Shown here piece by piece: positions 50,668 to 60,057 of a DNA stretch of 64,000 bases (position 1 is its first letter; each line of letters opens with the position of its first letter). Position numbers and translations under genes: made by a program. The stretch comes from Boseongicola sp. H5 (GTDB lineage: Bacteria > Pseudomonadota > Alphaproteobacteria > Rhodobacterales > Rhodobacteraceae): assembly GCA_020622165.1 (NCBI GenBank), contig JACNMN010000001.1:1-64000 (forward strand), in the 5' to 3' direction. The notes beneath the pieces were generated by a model. It was not told the DNA's origin. It did not search any database and saw only the letters and a program-made list of their open reading frames with translations.

Positions 50668-51990
50668 TCAATGGCCTTCTTCCAATGGGCCGTCATTCAA
50701 TCGATCAAGCCGGGCCCGGACGGACAATCCGTGCGCTTCGAGGCTTTCGGACCTTGCCAGAGTTTCCGCGGCCGGGCCTATGGCGCGCAAGGCCGCAGGC
50801 GACATTTCCGCCAAAGTGGTGCGTTTGAGAAAATCCATCACGCTCAACCCCGACGAAAACCGCGCCGATCGCGCCGTCGGCAGCACGTGGTTCGGACCCC
50901 CGATGTAATCGCCGATCGCCTCGGGCGTCCATTGGCCGATGAAAACCGCGCCCGCATGCCGAATCCTGGCCAGAAGCGCGTGCGGATCAGCGACGCATAG
51001 CTCCAGATGCTCGGGCGCGATCCGGTCGGACAGCGCCGCCGCCTGATCGAGCGTGTCCACGGTGATGACCGCGCCATAATCGCGCCAGCTTGGGCCCGCG
51101 ATGGCGCGGCGTTCCAGCGTTTCAAGCCTCTTTTCGACAGCATCAGCCACGGCCCGGCCGAAGGCCGCATCATCGGTGATCAGGATCGACTGCGCGGAGG
51201 CGTCATGTTCGGCCTGGCTCAGCAGGTCGACGGCAATCCAGTCCGGATCGTTATGCCGGTCCGCAATCACCAGAATCTCGGACGGCCCGGCGATCATGTC
51301 GATGCCGACCTTGCCGAAGACCCGGCGCTTGGCCGCCGCCACATAGGCGTTGCCGGGCCCGGTGATCTTGTCCACGGGGCGGATCGTGTCGGTGCCATAG
51401 GCCATGGCGGCCACGGCCTGCGCGCCGCCCACGCGATAAACGAGGTCCACACCCGAAAGCTGCGCCGCCAGAAGAACCAGCGGGTTCGCCACGCCATCGG
51501 GCGTCGGCGCGCAGACCACCAGCCGGTCCACCCCCGCCACCTGCGCCGGGATCGCGTTCATCAGAACCGATGACGGGTAGCTGGCAAGCCCGCCCGGGAC
51601 ATAGAGCCCCGCCGCCTCCACCGGGGTCCAGCGCCAGCCAAGCGTGGCGCCGTCGGGATCGGTCCAGCTTTGATCTTCCGGCATCTGGCGCACGTGATAG
51701 GCGCGGATACGGTCGGCGGCCAGTTCCAGCGCCGCGCGTTCATCGGCAGGGACCCGGGCGACCGCTTCGGCAATCTCATCGGCGGTGAAGGCCATCGTTT
51801 CGGGCGTCAGGGACAAACGGTCGAACCGTTCCGTCAACTCGATCACCGCCGCATCGCCGCGCGCGCGGACATCCGAAATGATCCCGGCGACCACATCGTC
51901 CACCTCGGGTGCATCCTCGCGCTTCATCTCCAGAAGCGCGGCGAAGCGGGTTTCGAACCCCGGTTCGTCCCTGTTCAGAAAAATCGGCAT
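50668..51990 (-). CDS. hisD: Histidinol dehydrogenase
   Basis: A 440-residue HisD, catalysing the last two oxidation steps to L-histidine. Recognisable blocks are YVPGGLASYPSSVLMNAIPA, VYRVGGAQAVAAMAYGTDT, KITGPGNAYVAAAKRRVFG and DMIAGPSEILVIAD, then SQAEHDASAQSIL with Zn ligands. It is outside any his operon, as usual in this family of bacteria. Confidence 0.97.
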   Translation of the reverse strand: MPIFLNRDEPGFETRFAALLEMKREDAPEVDDVVAGIISDVRARGDAAVIELTERFDRLSLTPETMAFTADEIAEAVARVPADERAALELAADRIRAYHVRQMPEDQSWTDPDGATLGWRWTPVEAAGLYVPGGLASYPSSVLMNAIPAQVAGVDRLVVCAPTPDGVANPLVLLAAQLSGVDLVYRVGGAQAVAAMAYGTDTIRPVDKITGPGNAYVAAAKRRVFGKVGIDMIAGPSEILVIADRHNDPDWIAVDLLSQAEHDASAQSILITDDAAFGRAVADAVEKRLETLERRAIAGPSWRDYGAVITVDTLDQAAALSDRIAPEHLELCVADPHALLARIRHAGAVFIGQWTPEAIGDYIGGPNHVLPTARSARFSSGLSVMDFLKRTTLAEMSPAALRAIGPAAETLARSESLEAHGLSVRARLDRLNDGPLEEGH

Positions 51991-52053
51991 ATCCCTGCCT
52001 CCAGACCGTCGGGCCGAGCCATAGCGCGCGCGGCTCCGGGTCTCAAGCGCTGC

Positions 52054-52548
52054 CTAGGCGGGCAGACGCTTCCGCATGGTGATCGTGTCGGAATAAGCTC
52101 CGTCATGGCATTTGGCGCCCGGGCGCCGCCCCACCTCGCCATAACCAAGCGCCAGATAGCCCGCCTGCGCCGCAGGCTGGCTGGCCGATACGTCCAGGTC
52201 AAGCTGCAGCACACCATTCCTGCGCGCGTCCTGCTCCAGCACCTGCATGATCCGGCGAAAAAGCCCCTGCCGGCGCAGTTCGGGCGTTGTGTAGACCGCA
52301 ATGACATGGCCGCGACCGTCCGCGGCATCTTCCGGGCGCCGGTACCATGCGCCCGTGGCCTGGCATCTGCCGTCCTGCATCTCGGCGAACAGATGCATCT
52401 TCGCGATCCAGTCCGCGATCTCCGCAAGCGATTTCCGCGCCCAATCCGCATGGTTCGAGCCGAAGGCCATCGGGTCGGTCCGAAGCATCTGCAAGCGTAT
52501 CCGGCGGAAAGCCTCCGCATCCGCGGACGTCAGTCGCCGAACCGTCAT
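52054..52548 (-). CDS. GNAT-family N-acetyltransferase
   Basis: A 164-residue acetyltransferase from the ATG at 52548. The acetyl-CoA loop is in AVYTTPELRRQGLFRRIMQV (QxxGx-type RRQGLF). C-terminal ALGYGEVGRR fits the GNAT beta6-7 end. Its ATG overlaps the stop of a second GNAT gene upstream, so the two form a pair. Substrate unknown. Confidence 0.85.
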   Translation of the reverse strand: MTVRRLTSADAEAFRRIRLQMLRTDPMAFGSNHADWARKSLAEIADWIAKMHLFAEMQDGRCQATGAWYRRPEDAADGRGHVIAVYTTPELRRQGLFRRIMQVLEQDARRNGVLQLDLDVSASQPAAQAGYLALGYGEVGRRPGAKCHDGAYSDTITMRKRLPA

Positions 52549-53060
52549 CGCGCCGACCCTGCGGGCGTCAGCCATTTTTCCATTGGAACGCCCTCGACCG
52601 GGCCGCCCTGCCGATCGGAGATCACCGGCTGCCAGCCCGCCTTTTCGTAGAAACGGCGCGCCGTCCGGGTACTGACCAGATGCGCGCGTCTGACGCCCTG
52701 CCCCTGCAACTGGAGTTCCATATGGGCGAGGGCCGCCGTGCTGACACCGGTTCCGCGATCCGTGGGGGCGACGTAATTCAGCAGCACGGCCCCCTTGCCC
52801 GCCGCCGGATCCAGCTCGCCGATCATACCGACACCGACGATCCGTCCGCCCCGCTCCGCGACCAACATCATGCCGGTCTCGTCCCCGATCATCCGGCGCA
52901 CCCAGTCGGGCGTCTTGTTGGCCACCCATCCCGCGATCACCTCCGGATCATCGCCGTGATCTGCGCCACAGAGCCTCGTGATCGAAGCGCGCAGAACCTC
53001 CGAGGCGGCGGGGGCGTCCTCCACCTTCGCCCGCCGTACCAGAAGACCGGGCGCGGTCAT
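52545..53060 (-). CDS. GNAT-family N-acetyltransferase
   Basis: A 171-residue GNAT protein from the ATG at 53060. It has the acetyl-CoA region LLNYVAPTDRGTGVSTAALA and the RRFYEKAGWQPV end. It overlaps DUF2948 upstream and the other GNAT downstream, each by 4 bases. Substrate unknown; amines, peptides or antibiotics are all possible. Confidence 0.85.
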   Translation of the reverse strand: MTAPGLLVRRAKVEDAPAASEVLRASITRLCGADHGDDPEVIAGWVANKTPDWVRRMIGDETGMMLVAERGGRIVGVGMIGELDPAAGKGAVLLNYVAPTDRGTGVSTAALAHMELQLQGQGVRRAHLVSTRTARRFYEKAGWQPVISDRQGGPVEGVPMEKWLTPAGSAR

Positions 53061-53524
53061 TCCGGGTGGTCGGGCACTTTGCCCGACGGGGCGATATAGG
53101 GGCGGGTCACGTCTTTCAATGTCACCTCCAGCGCTTCGACCTCCACGGCCACGGCTCCGTCGCCCGCCAGAACCAGCGTGACGCGGCCGGTGCCGTCTTC
53201 GCCCGGTGTCCAGTCGAGCGACAAGAGCGACAGGACCAGATCCCGGTCGGCCTGATCCACGCCCTGGCTGGCGACCGCCATCGCATCTTCGAACACCAGC
53301 ACGGCCTGCACCCTCTCGGGCGGGGTCCTGCCTCCGCGATCTTCCCATCGAAACCGGTTGAGCAGCACGGCAAACCGGCGCTTCTTGCGGTCCCAGGTCA
53401 TTTCGGTGACCGGAAAAACCGCATCCTGAACCAGCGCCGAGATCACTTTCAGATCTTCCGCGTCCAGCGCCTTCAGCGCAATCGGCCCCTCGCCGCCATC
53501 TTCAAACCGGGCATCTTCAACCAT
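53057..53524 (-). CDS. DUF2948 family protein
   Basis: A 155-residue protein matching the alphaproteobacterial DUF2948: [20 protein letters not shown], then [15 protein letters not shown] and [15 protein letters not shown]. It overlaps murA by 8 bases and is regularly found beside murA and hisD. Function unknown. Confidence 0.88.
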   Translation of the reverse strand: MVEDARFEDGGEGPIALKALDAEDLKVISALVQDAVFPVTEMTWDRKKRRFAVLLNRFRWEDRGGRTPPERVQAVLVFEDAMAVASQGVDQADRDLVLSLLSLDWTPGEDGTGRVTLVLAGDGAVAVEVEALEVTLKDVTRPYIAPSGKVPDHPE

Positions 53525-54788
53525 CCGCCTTCACCCGTGAAACCTTCGCGCCAACGGCGGAAAGCTTTTCCTCGATCCGCTCATACCCGCGATCCAGATG
53601 ATACACCCGCGCCACCGTGGTTTCACCCTCGGCGGCAAGACCTGCAAGGATCAGGCTGACACTTGCGCGCAGGTCGGTCGCCATCACCGGCGCGCCGGTC
53701 AGACCTTTCACCCCGGTGACGGTCGCCGTGCCGCCATGAACGTCGATCCGTGCACCCATGCGGATCAGTTCCGGCGCATGCATGAAGCGGTTCTCGAAAA
53801 TCGTTTCTTCCAGCGTGCTGGTGCCCTCGGCGGTGCACATCAGCGCCATGAACTGCGCCTGAAGATCCGTGGGGAAACCCGGGAATGGCGCCGTCGTGAC
53901 ATCCACCGCCTTCACCGCCCCGTTGCGGCGCGCCACCTTCAACCCGGCCTCGGTTTCGGTGATGTCGATCCCGGCGGCCTCCAGCTTCTCGCAGAAGGCC
54001 TCAAGCAGATCCCGCCTGCCGCCCAGAAGCTCCACCTCGCCGCCACAGATCGCGGGCGCGATCATGAAGGTGCCCATCTCGATCCGGTCGGGGATCACCT
54101 GGTGGGTGGCCGCATGCAGCCGGTCCACCCCTTCGATTGTGATCTCCGATGTGCCCGCCCCGCTGATCTTCGCGCCCATCTCCACCAGGCATTTCGCCAG
54201 ATCGACCGTGTCGGGCTCGCGCGCGGCATTCCTGATCACAGTCGTGCCCTTGGCCAGGGTCGCCGCCGTCAGCGCGTTTTCCGTGGCCCCCACCGAGACG
54301 AAGGGGAACTCGATGACCGCGCCGGTCAGCCCGTTCGGTGCGGTGGCATGCACATACCCCTCCTCCAGCGTGATCGTGGCACCCAGCTTTTCCAGCGCCA
54401 TGATATGCAGATCGACCTTGCGCGCACCGATCGCGCAGCCGCCGGGGAGCGACACGATCGCCTCGCCCTCGCGCGCCAGAAGCGGGCCCAGCACATTGAA
54501 TGACGCGCGCAGCTTGCGCACGATCTCGTAATCCGCGCGACGATTGGCAATCTCGCGCGCCGAAAGCACCATCACACGGCCACCCTGCAACAGCGCCACC
54601 TCGCAGCCATGGGATTCCAGCAATGTGCTCAGCGTCCGGATATCGGACAGGCGCGGCACATTGGTCAGCGTCAGCGGCTCGTCGCTCAGCAATGCCGCCG
54701 TCATCAGTTTCAGACAGGTGTTTTTCGCGCCCGAAATGGGGATCTGGCCCGAAAGCGGTCCGTTCCCCTCCACAATAATCGAATCCAT
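53517..54788 (-). CDS. murA: UDP-N-acetylglucosamine 1-carboxyvinyltransferase
   Basis: A 423-residue MurA, the first committed enzyme of peptidoglycan synthesis. Lys22-Asn23 (GAKNTCLK) and the PEP-binding Cys118 ([17 protein letters not shown]) are present, the latter being the fosfomycin target. [13 protein letters not shown] is the conserved arginine block. It leads the minus-strand group murA-DUF2948-GNAT-GNAT. Confidence 0.97.
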   Translation of the reverse strand: MDSIIVEGNGPLSGQIPISGAKNTCLKLMTAALLSDEPLTLTNVPRLSDIRTLSTLLESHGCEVALLQGGRVMVLSAREIANRRADYEIVRKLRASFNVLGPLLAREGEAIVSLPGGCAIGARKVDLHIMALEKLGATITLEEGYVHATAPNGLTGAVIEFPFVSVGATENALTAATLAKGTTVIRNAAREPDTVDLAKCLVEMGAKISGAGTSEITIEGVDRLHAATHQVIPDRIEMGTFMIAPAICGGEVELLGGRRDLLEAFCEKLEAAGIDITETEAGLKVARRNGAVKAVDVTTAPFPGFPTDLQAQFMALMCTAEGTSTLEETIFENRFMHAPELIRMGARIDVHGGTATVTGVKGLTGAPVMATDLRASVSLILAGLAAEGETTVARVYHLDRGYERIEEKLSAVGAKVSRVKADG

Positions 54789-54800
54789 TGCCGCCTGCCC

Positions 54801-54950
54801 TTATTCTTTGGTCTCTTTATCCGCGGCCGCATCGCGCGCGCGGGCCTGTGCCTTGCGGCGCTGAAGGTTCGCTTTCAGCGCCGATTTCAACCTGTCTTCG
54901 CGGGTTTTGCCCTTCTCTGACCGGTTGTTTTTCGAGGTCTTCCGCTCCAT
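54801..54950 (-). CDS. Small basic conserved hypothetical protein
   Basis: A 49-residue, highly charged frame from the ATG at 54950: MERKTSKNNRSEKGKTREDR followed by KSALKANLQRRKAQARARDA. Similar short lysine/arginine-rich proteins occur upstream of murA in related genomes, from general recall. It lies 12 bp before murA on the same strand. No function known. Confidence 0.6.
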   Translation of the reverse strand: MERKTSKNNRSEKGKTREDRLKSALKANLQRRKAQARARDAAADKETKE

Positions 54951-55044
54951 GCCTGCCTCTCTACCGCAGGCGCGCGAAAGGGTCCAGATTGCGCTTGCGT
55001 CATTGGGCAATAGCGTCTAATCCACCGCCCACGCGAGAACGCGG

Positions 55045-55119
55045 GCCGCAGTAGCTCAGTGGTAGAGCGCGTCATTGGTAATGACGAGGTCGGGAGTTCA
55101 ATCCTCCCCTGCGGCACCA
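55045..55119 (+). tRNA. tRNA-Thr (GGT anticodon)
   Basis: Acceptor GCCGCAG (55045-55051) pairs with CTGCGGC, with discriminator A and an encoded CCA at 55117-55119. The anticodon stem CGTCA/TGACG encloses TTGGTAA, giving GGT. T-loop GTTCAATCC is normal. Confidence 0.96.
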
Positions 55120-55459
55120 GTTCCACCTCGCCTGTACCCGTGACGTCCGTCGGGCGTCCCTACGGTTCGGGTCACCCATTTCTCATCATATCCCCATCGG
55201 CTTTTCACCGCCACCGCCCGGCGCGTATGACAGGCCCTTCCGAATGCCCCCTACGGCCCGCGGCGGGCGTCTCTTCGGCCCCATCCCGCAACTCGGGCTT
55301 GCCAGAGTGCCGCTTTGGCGGTCAGCTACGATCAGCAGCGGGTGGGGATATTATTTTAAGCATAAATTATTTGAGCTTGAAGTTAAAATTCGCCCATGCT
55401 AGCCTTTTTGAAATAATATGAGGGGCCAGAAAAGAGCCCCACCCAACAAGGAGACACTG
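55120..55459. other. Intergenic region before the Liv transporter operon
   Basis: A 340-bp stretch with no gene I can support. The first 220 bp are GC-rich; the last 110 bp are AT-rich and probably hold the operon promoter. A small hairpin GGGGC/GCCCC (about 55421-55439) lies in the presumed leader just before the ribosome site AAGGAGA. Confidence 0.5.
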
Positions 55460-56608
55460 ATGACACTGAAATCACTTGCGATGGCGGCCTCCATGATGGC
55501 GTTTGGTACGGCTGCACTGGGCGACACCCATGACGATGCGGTCCGCGTCGGCATGATCACCACACTCTCCGGCGGCGGTGCGGGGCTGGGCATTGATGTG
55601 CGCGATGGCTTCATGCTCGCCATTGCCCAATCCGGGCTCGAAAATATCGAGGTGATCATCGAGGACGATCAGCGCCGGCCCGATGTGGCCGTTCGGCTTT
55701 CGGACGAGATGATCCAGTCCCATGATGTGGATGTCATGACCGGCATCATCTGGTCCAATCTGGCCATGGCCGTGATCCCGAGTGCGGTGGCGCAGGACGT
55801 GATCTACCTGTCGCCGAATGCCGGGCCGTCGCAACTGGCCGGGCGGGGCTGTCATCCGAATTACTTCAATGTCGCCTGGCAGAACGACGCCCTGCACGAG
55901 GCGGCCGGAGCCTATGCGAATTCGCAAGGCTACACCAACTCCTTCATTCTCGCGCCGAACTATCCGGCGGGTCAGGATGCGCTGACCGGCTACAAGCGGA
56001 TGTATGAAGGCGGGCTTGCGGGCGAGCTTTTCACCGAGCTGGGACAGACCGATTACGCCTCCGAGATTGCGCAGATCCGCGCTTCGGGTGCCGATAGCGT
56101 GTTCTTCTTCCTGCCGGGCGGCATGGGCATCGCCTTCGTCAAGCAGTTTGCCGATAGCGGCGTCGATATCCCATTGATCGGCCCGGCCTTCAGCTTCGAC
56201 CAGGGGATCCTGCAGGCGGTGGGCGCGGATGCATTGGGCATCGTGAACACCTCTCAGTGGAACCGCGACATCGACAACCCGACCAATGCGGCCTTCGTCG
56301 AAAGCTTTCAGGGGGAATACGGCCGGCTGCCCTCACTTTACGCAAGCCAGGGCTTTGACACGGCGAACCTGCTGATCTCGGCCCTTGCGGTTGCCGATCC
56401 AAGCGATGGGGATGCGTTCCGTGCGGCCCTTGCCGCCGCCGATTTCGACAGCACGCGGGGCGATTTCGCCTTTGGCCCGAACCAGCATCCGATCCAGGAC
56501 ATCTATGTCCGCGAAGTGATCCAGGATGGCGATGTGTTCACCAACCGGATCATCGGTGTGGCGCTGGAGGATCATGGCGACGTCTACGCAACCGAGTGTT
56601 CGTTCTGA
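55460..56608 (+). CDS. Branched-chain amino acid-type ABC transporter substrate-binding protein
   Basis: A 382-residue periplasmic protein with a signal peptide (MTLKSLAMAASMMAFGTAAL). The Peripla_BP_6 pattern is clear: VRVGMITTLSGGGAGLGIDV, then DVDVMTGIIWSNLAMAVIPS and YASQGFDTANLLISAL. It serves the LivH-LivM-LivG-LivF system directly downstream. Close relatives bind amino acids, amides or aromatic acids, so the ligand is open. Confidence 0.92.
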   Translation: MTLKSLAMAASMMAFGTAALGDTHDDAVRVGMITTLSGGGAGLGIDVRDGFMLAIAQSGLENIEVIIEDDQRRPDVAVRLSDEMIQSHDVDVMTGIIWSNLAMAVIPSAVAQDVIYLSPNAGPSQLAGRGCHPNYFNVAWQNDALHEAAGAYANSQGYTNSFILAPNYPAGQDALTGYKRMYEGGLAGELFTELGQTDYASEIAQIRASGADSVFFFLPGGMGIAFVKQFADSGVDIPLIGPAFSFDQGILQAVGADALGIVNTSQWNRDIDNPTNAAFVESFQGEYGRLPSLYASQGFDTANLLISALAVADPSDGDAFRAALAAADFDSTRGDFAFGPNQHPIQDIYVREVIQDGDVFTNRIIGVALEDHGDVYATECSF

Positions 56609-56672
56609 CCCGCCCCAAGGCCTGACGCGGCCCTGAGGTCGCGTCAGCCGCCGCTTCGCAGAAAGACCGGAC

Positions 56673-57593
56673 ATGTCTCTCATCCTTTTTGCCGAGCAGG
56701 TCCTGAACGGCTTGCAACTGGGCGTGATGCTGTTCCTGATGGCCGCCGGGCTGACCCTTGTCTTCGGGGTGATGGGGCTGATCAATCTGGCCCATGGATC
56801 GCTGTTCATGATCGGCGCCTTTGCGGCCGCCGCAGTTGCGGGCGCCACGGGGTCGTTCCTGCTTGCGCTGATGGCCGCCCTTGCCGCCGCCGCCGCTGCC
56901 GGCGCGCTGGTGGAGCTTGTGGTGATCCGGCGATTATACAATCGCGACCATCTCGATCAGGTTCTGGCCACCTTCGCGCTGATCCTGATCTTTTCCGAAG
57001 GAACCCGATGGGTCTTCGGATCGTTTCCGCTTTTTCTCAACATCCCCGATTATCTGGCCGGACCGGTCACGTTGCCCGGCGGCATTCAGTATCCGTTCTA
57101 CCGGTTGACGCTGATCCTGATCGGGCTGGCGGTGGCGCTCGGCCTATTCCTGCTGATCAGCCGCACCCGTCTGGGCATCCAGATCCGGGCCGGTGAAAAC
57201 GACCGGGAGATGATCGCCGCGCTCGGCATCAACATCTCGGGGCTCTACACCATCGTCTTCGCGCTGGGCGCTGCACTGGCCGGGCTGGCCGGCGCGCTGG
57301 TGGGCGCGATCCAGTCCGTGCAGGTCGGCATGGGGGAGCCGGTCCTGATCCTGGCCTTCGTGGTTATCGTGATCGGCGGCATCGGCTCGATCAAGGGCGC
57401 GCTGATCGGCTCCATTCTTGTGGGGCTGACGGACACGTTGGGCGGGCTCCTGCTGCCCGAGCTTTTCCGGCAGTTCATGGACAGCTCGGCCGCCTCCTCC
57501 GCCGGTTCGGCGCTGGCCTCGATGCTGATCTACATCCTCATGGCGGCCGTTCTCATCGTGCGCCCCACCGGTCTTTTCGGGGCGAAGGCATGA
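56673..57593 (+). CDS. livH: ABC transporter permease LivH
   Basis: A 306-residue permease with about eight membrane helices. MLFLMAAGLTLVFGVMGLIN and LAHGSLFMIGAF are the LivH start, and RAGENDREMIAALGINISGL is the EAA-like coupling loop. It overlaps livM by 4 bases (ATGA). Confidence 0.95.
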   Translation: MSLILFAEQVLNGLQLGVMLFLMAAGLTLVFGVMGLINLAHGSLFMIGAFAAAAVAGATGSFLLALMAALAAAAAAGALVELVVIRRLYNRDHLDQVLATFALILIFSEGTRWVFGSFPLFLNIPDYLAGPVTLPGGIQYPFYRLTLILIGLAVALGLFLLISRTRLGIQIRAGENDREMIAALGINISGLYTIVFALGAALAGLAGALVGAIQSVQVGMGEPVLILAFVVIVIGGIGSIKGALIGSILVGLTDTLGGLLLPELFRQFMDSSAASSAGSALASMLIYILMAAVLIVRPTGLFGAKA

Positions 57594-58573
57594 GCCGCGA
57601 ACAGATCCTGAACGCCGCCGTGATGCTGGCGCTCGTCGCCTTCCCGCTCTGGGCCTGGGCGGCGGATGAACCCTTCCTGATCACGCTGACGACCAAGGCG
57701 GCCATTCTGGCCCTGGCGGGCGTCGGGCTGAACATCGCGCTCGGCCTTGGCGGGCTGGTCAGCCTCGGCCATGCGGCGTTTTTCGGGATCGGCGGCTATG
57801 CGATGGGCGTTCTGGCCAGCCACGCACAGCTTTACGATCCGATCCTCGAAAGCCCGTTTCTGATCGAGGGCACGAAATCCATGCCGATCATCTGGCTGGT
57901 CGCGATCACGGCCTCGGGGCTCGCGGCACTGGCGATCGGCGCGCTGAGCCTGCGGACCTCGGGGGTCTATTTCATCATGATCACGCTGGCCTTCGGGCAG
58001 ATGCTCTATTTCTTCGCGATCAGCTGGCCCGCCTATGGCGGCGAAGACGGTCTGTCCATCTATGCCCGCAACGATTTTCCGGGCCTGAACACCCTTGACC
58101 CCATCCAGTTCTACATCATCGTCCTGGCCCTTCTGGCAGCCGTGCTGTTGCTGACATCGCGGCTGGCGAAATCCCCCTTCGGCCTTGCGCTGAATGCGGC
58201 GCGGCAATCGCCCGTGCGGGTCGAAACCGTCGGCATCTCACCCTACCGGCTGCGGCTGATCGCCTTCACGATTTCGGGCATGATCACCGGGCTGGCAGGG
58301 GCGCTGTTTGCCGATCTGAACCGGTTCGTCAGCCCCACCATGCTGAGCTGGCAGACCAGCGGCGAGATCATGGTCTTCGTCATCATCGGCGGGGTCGCGC
58401 GCCTGTTCGGGCCGGTGGTGGGCGCAATGCTGTTCATCTTGCTGGAACATCTGCTTGGCGGGCTGTCGGACTACTGGCATGTCTATCTGGGCGTACTCCT
58501 GCTTCTGATCGTGCTGTTCGCCCGTGGCGGGGTGATCGGGTCGCTCGCGGGCCGGGGCAAGGCCCATGACTGA
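57590..58573 (+). CDS. livM: ABC transporter permease LivM
   Basis: A 327-residue permease. LNIALGLGGLVSLGHAAFFG is the characteristic LivM block, and ALNAARQSPVRVETVGISPY is its coupling loop. It overlaps livG by 8 bases. Confidence 0.95.
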   Translation: MSREQILNAAVMLALVAFPLWAWAADEPFLITLTTKAAILALAGVGLNIALGLGGLVSLGHAAFFGIGGYAMGVLASHAQLYDPILESPFLIEGTKSMPIIWLVAITASGLAALAIGALSLRTSGVYFIMITLAFGQMLYFFAISWPAYGGEDGLSIYARNDFPGLNTLDPIQFYIIVLALLAAVLLLTSRLAKSPFGLALNAARQSPVRVETVGISPYRLRLIAFTISGMITGLAGALFADLNRFVSPTMLSWQTSGEIMVFVIIGGVARLFGPVVGAMLFILLEHLLGGLSDYWHVYLGVLLLLIVLFARGGVIGSLAGRGKAHD

Positions 58574-59315
58574 GCCCATCCTGCAAACCATCGGCATCAC
58601 CAAGTCCTTCGGCGCGTTGCAAGCCAGCCAGGATATCTCCATCGACCTGCGCCCGGGCGAGATACACGCGCTGATCGGCCCGAACGGCGCGGGCAAATCG
58701 ACCCTGATCAAGCAGATCGCCGGAGGCCTGAGGCCCGATGCGGGGCAGGTCCTGTTCCGCGGCGAGGACGTCACCCCGCTCGGCACCGCCGAACGTGCCA
58801 GACGCGGGCTTGCCCGCACGTTCCAGATCTCCGCCTTGGCGATGGAGGACACCGTGCTGCAAAACGCCCTGCTTGGCGCCATGGGCGCAGGCGGCACGGC
58901 GTTCCGCTTTTTCCGCCCCGCCCTTGCGCAGCGGGACCTGCGCGCGGTGGCCGAAAACGCGCTGGAACTGGTCGGCTTGAGCGCGCATGCCGCGACCCCC
59001 ACATTCGAGCTTTCCCATGGTCAGCGTCGTCAGTTGGAGGTGGCCGTCGCCCTGACACTTGCCCCCAAGGCCTTTGTCATGGACGAACCGATGGCGGGCC
59101 TGGGCTTCGAAGGCTCGAAGAACCTGACCAACTTCCTTGACCGCTTGCGCGATACCGCTCCGATCCTTCTTGTGGAACATGATATGGACGCCGTCTTTGC
59201 GCTGGCGGACCGGGTCAGCGTGCTGGTCTATGGCAGGATCATCGCCACCGGCACGGTCGAGGAAATCCGCAACGATCCCGATGTGCGCGTCGCCTATCTG
59301 GGGGAGGACGCATGA
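58566..59315 (+). CDS. livG: ABC transporter ATPase LivG
   Basis: A 249-residue ATPase. Walker A is GPNGAGKST (38-46), the signature is LSHGQRRQLEVA (Ser-His-Gly-Gln instead of Ser-Gly-Gly-Gln), and Walker B is KAFVMDEPMAGL. It has the typical LivG insertion between Q-loop and signature. It overlaps livF by 4 bases. Confidence 0.95.
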   Translation: MTEPILQTIGITKSFGALQASQDISIDLRPGEIHALIGPNGAGKSTLIKQIAGGLRPDAGQVLFRGEDVTPLGTAERARRGLARTFQISALAMEDTVLQNALLGAMGAGGTAFRFFRPALAQRDLRAVAENALELVGLSAHAATPTFELSHGQRRQLEVAVALTLAPKAFVMDEPMAGLGFEGSKNLTNFLDRLRDTAPILLVEHDMDAVFALADRVSVLVYGRIIATGTVEEIRNDPDVRVAYLGEDA

Positions 59316-60001
59316 CGCTTCTGTCGGTTCGCCATATCGGCGCCTTCTACGGTGCGTCGCAGGCGCTTTTCGATGTCTCGCTGGAGATCGCCGAGGGCGA
59401 GGTTCTTGCGCTGATGGGCCGGAACGGGATGGGCAAGACCACCACGGTCAAGACGATCTGCAGGCTTCTGCCGGTCAGCGCGGGCACGGTCCTGTTCGAC
59501 GGTCAGGATCTGGCGCGCCTGCCGGCCTACAAGGCCGCGCGGATGGGGCTGGGTCTGGTTCCCGAGGGGCGACGCTGCTTCACCAATCTGACGGTTGCGG
59601 AAAACCTGATCGCGGCGGCCCGCCCCGGCCATTGGGACATGGACCGGATCGCCGCGCTTTTCCCGCAACTGGCGGATCGGCGCGACCAGTCGGCGGCATC
59701 GCTTTCAGGGGGCGAACAGCAGATGCTGGCCATTGGCCGCGCGCTGATGACCAACCCGCGCCTGTTGATCCTCGATGAAGCGACCGAGGGGCTGGCCCCC
59801 GTCGTCCGGCAGGAAATCTGGGCCGCCATCGCCACGCTGAAGCGGGATGCGGGCCTCGCCATCCTGTTGGTGGACAAATCCCTGCGCGAGTTATCGGCCA
59901 TCGCCGACAGGGCGGTGATCGTGCAGCGCGGCAAGACCGTCTGGTCCGACGCGATGGCCAACCTGACCGAAGATATCACCAACCGGTATCTGGGCGTCTG
60001 A
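59312..60001 (+). CDS. livF: ABC transporter ATPase LivF
   Basis: A 229-residue ATPase. Walker A is GRNGMGKTT (36-44), the signature is LSGGEQQMLAIGRAL and Walker B RLLILDEATEGL. It forms the heterodimeric motor with LivG. The last gene of the operon, converging on the PfkB-family kinase 56 bp away. Confidence 0.95.
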   Translation: MTLLSVRHIGAFYGASQALFDVSLEIAEGEVLALMGRNGMGKTTTVKTICRLLPVSAGTVLFDGQDLARLPAYKAARMGLGLVPEGRRCFTNLTVAENLIAAARPGHWDMDRIAALFPQLADRRDQSAASLSGGEQQMLAIGRALMTNPRLLILDEATEGLAPVVRQEIWAAIATLKRDAGLAILLVDKSLRELSAIADRAVIVQRGKTVWSDAMANLTEDITNRYLGV

Positions 60002-60057
60002 ACCCGCGCCGGCCCAACTGAGCGCAGTATCTCCATGGTCGTGCGGGGCGCAGAGCC

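Noticed and set aside
54887-55126. Minus-strand frame of 79 codons ending in a peptide with GRIELPTSSLPM
   Set aside because: It is the well-known false protein produced by reading through a tRNA gene (tRNA-Thr at 55045-55119).
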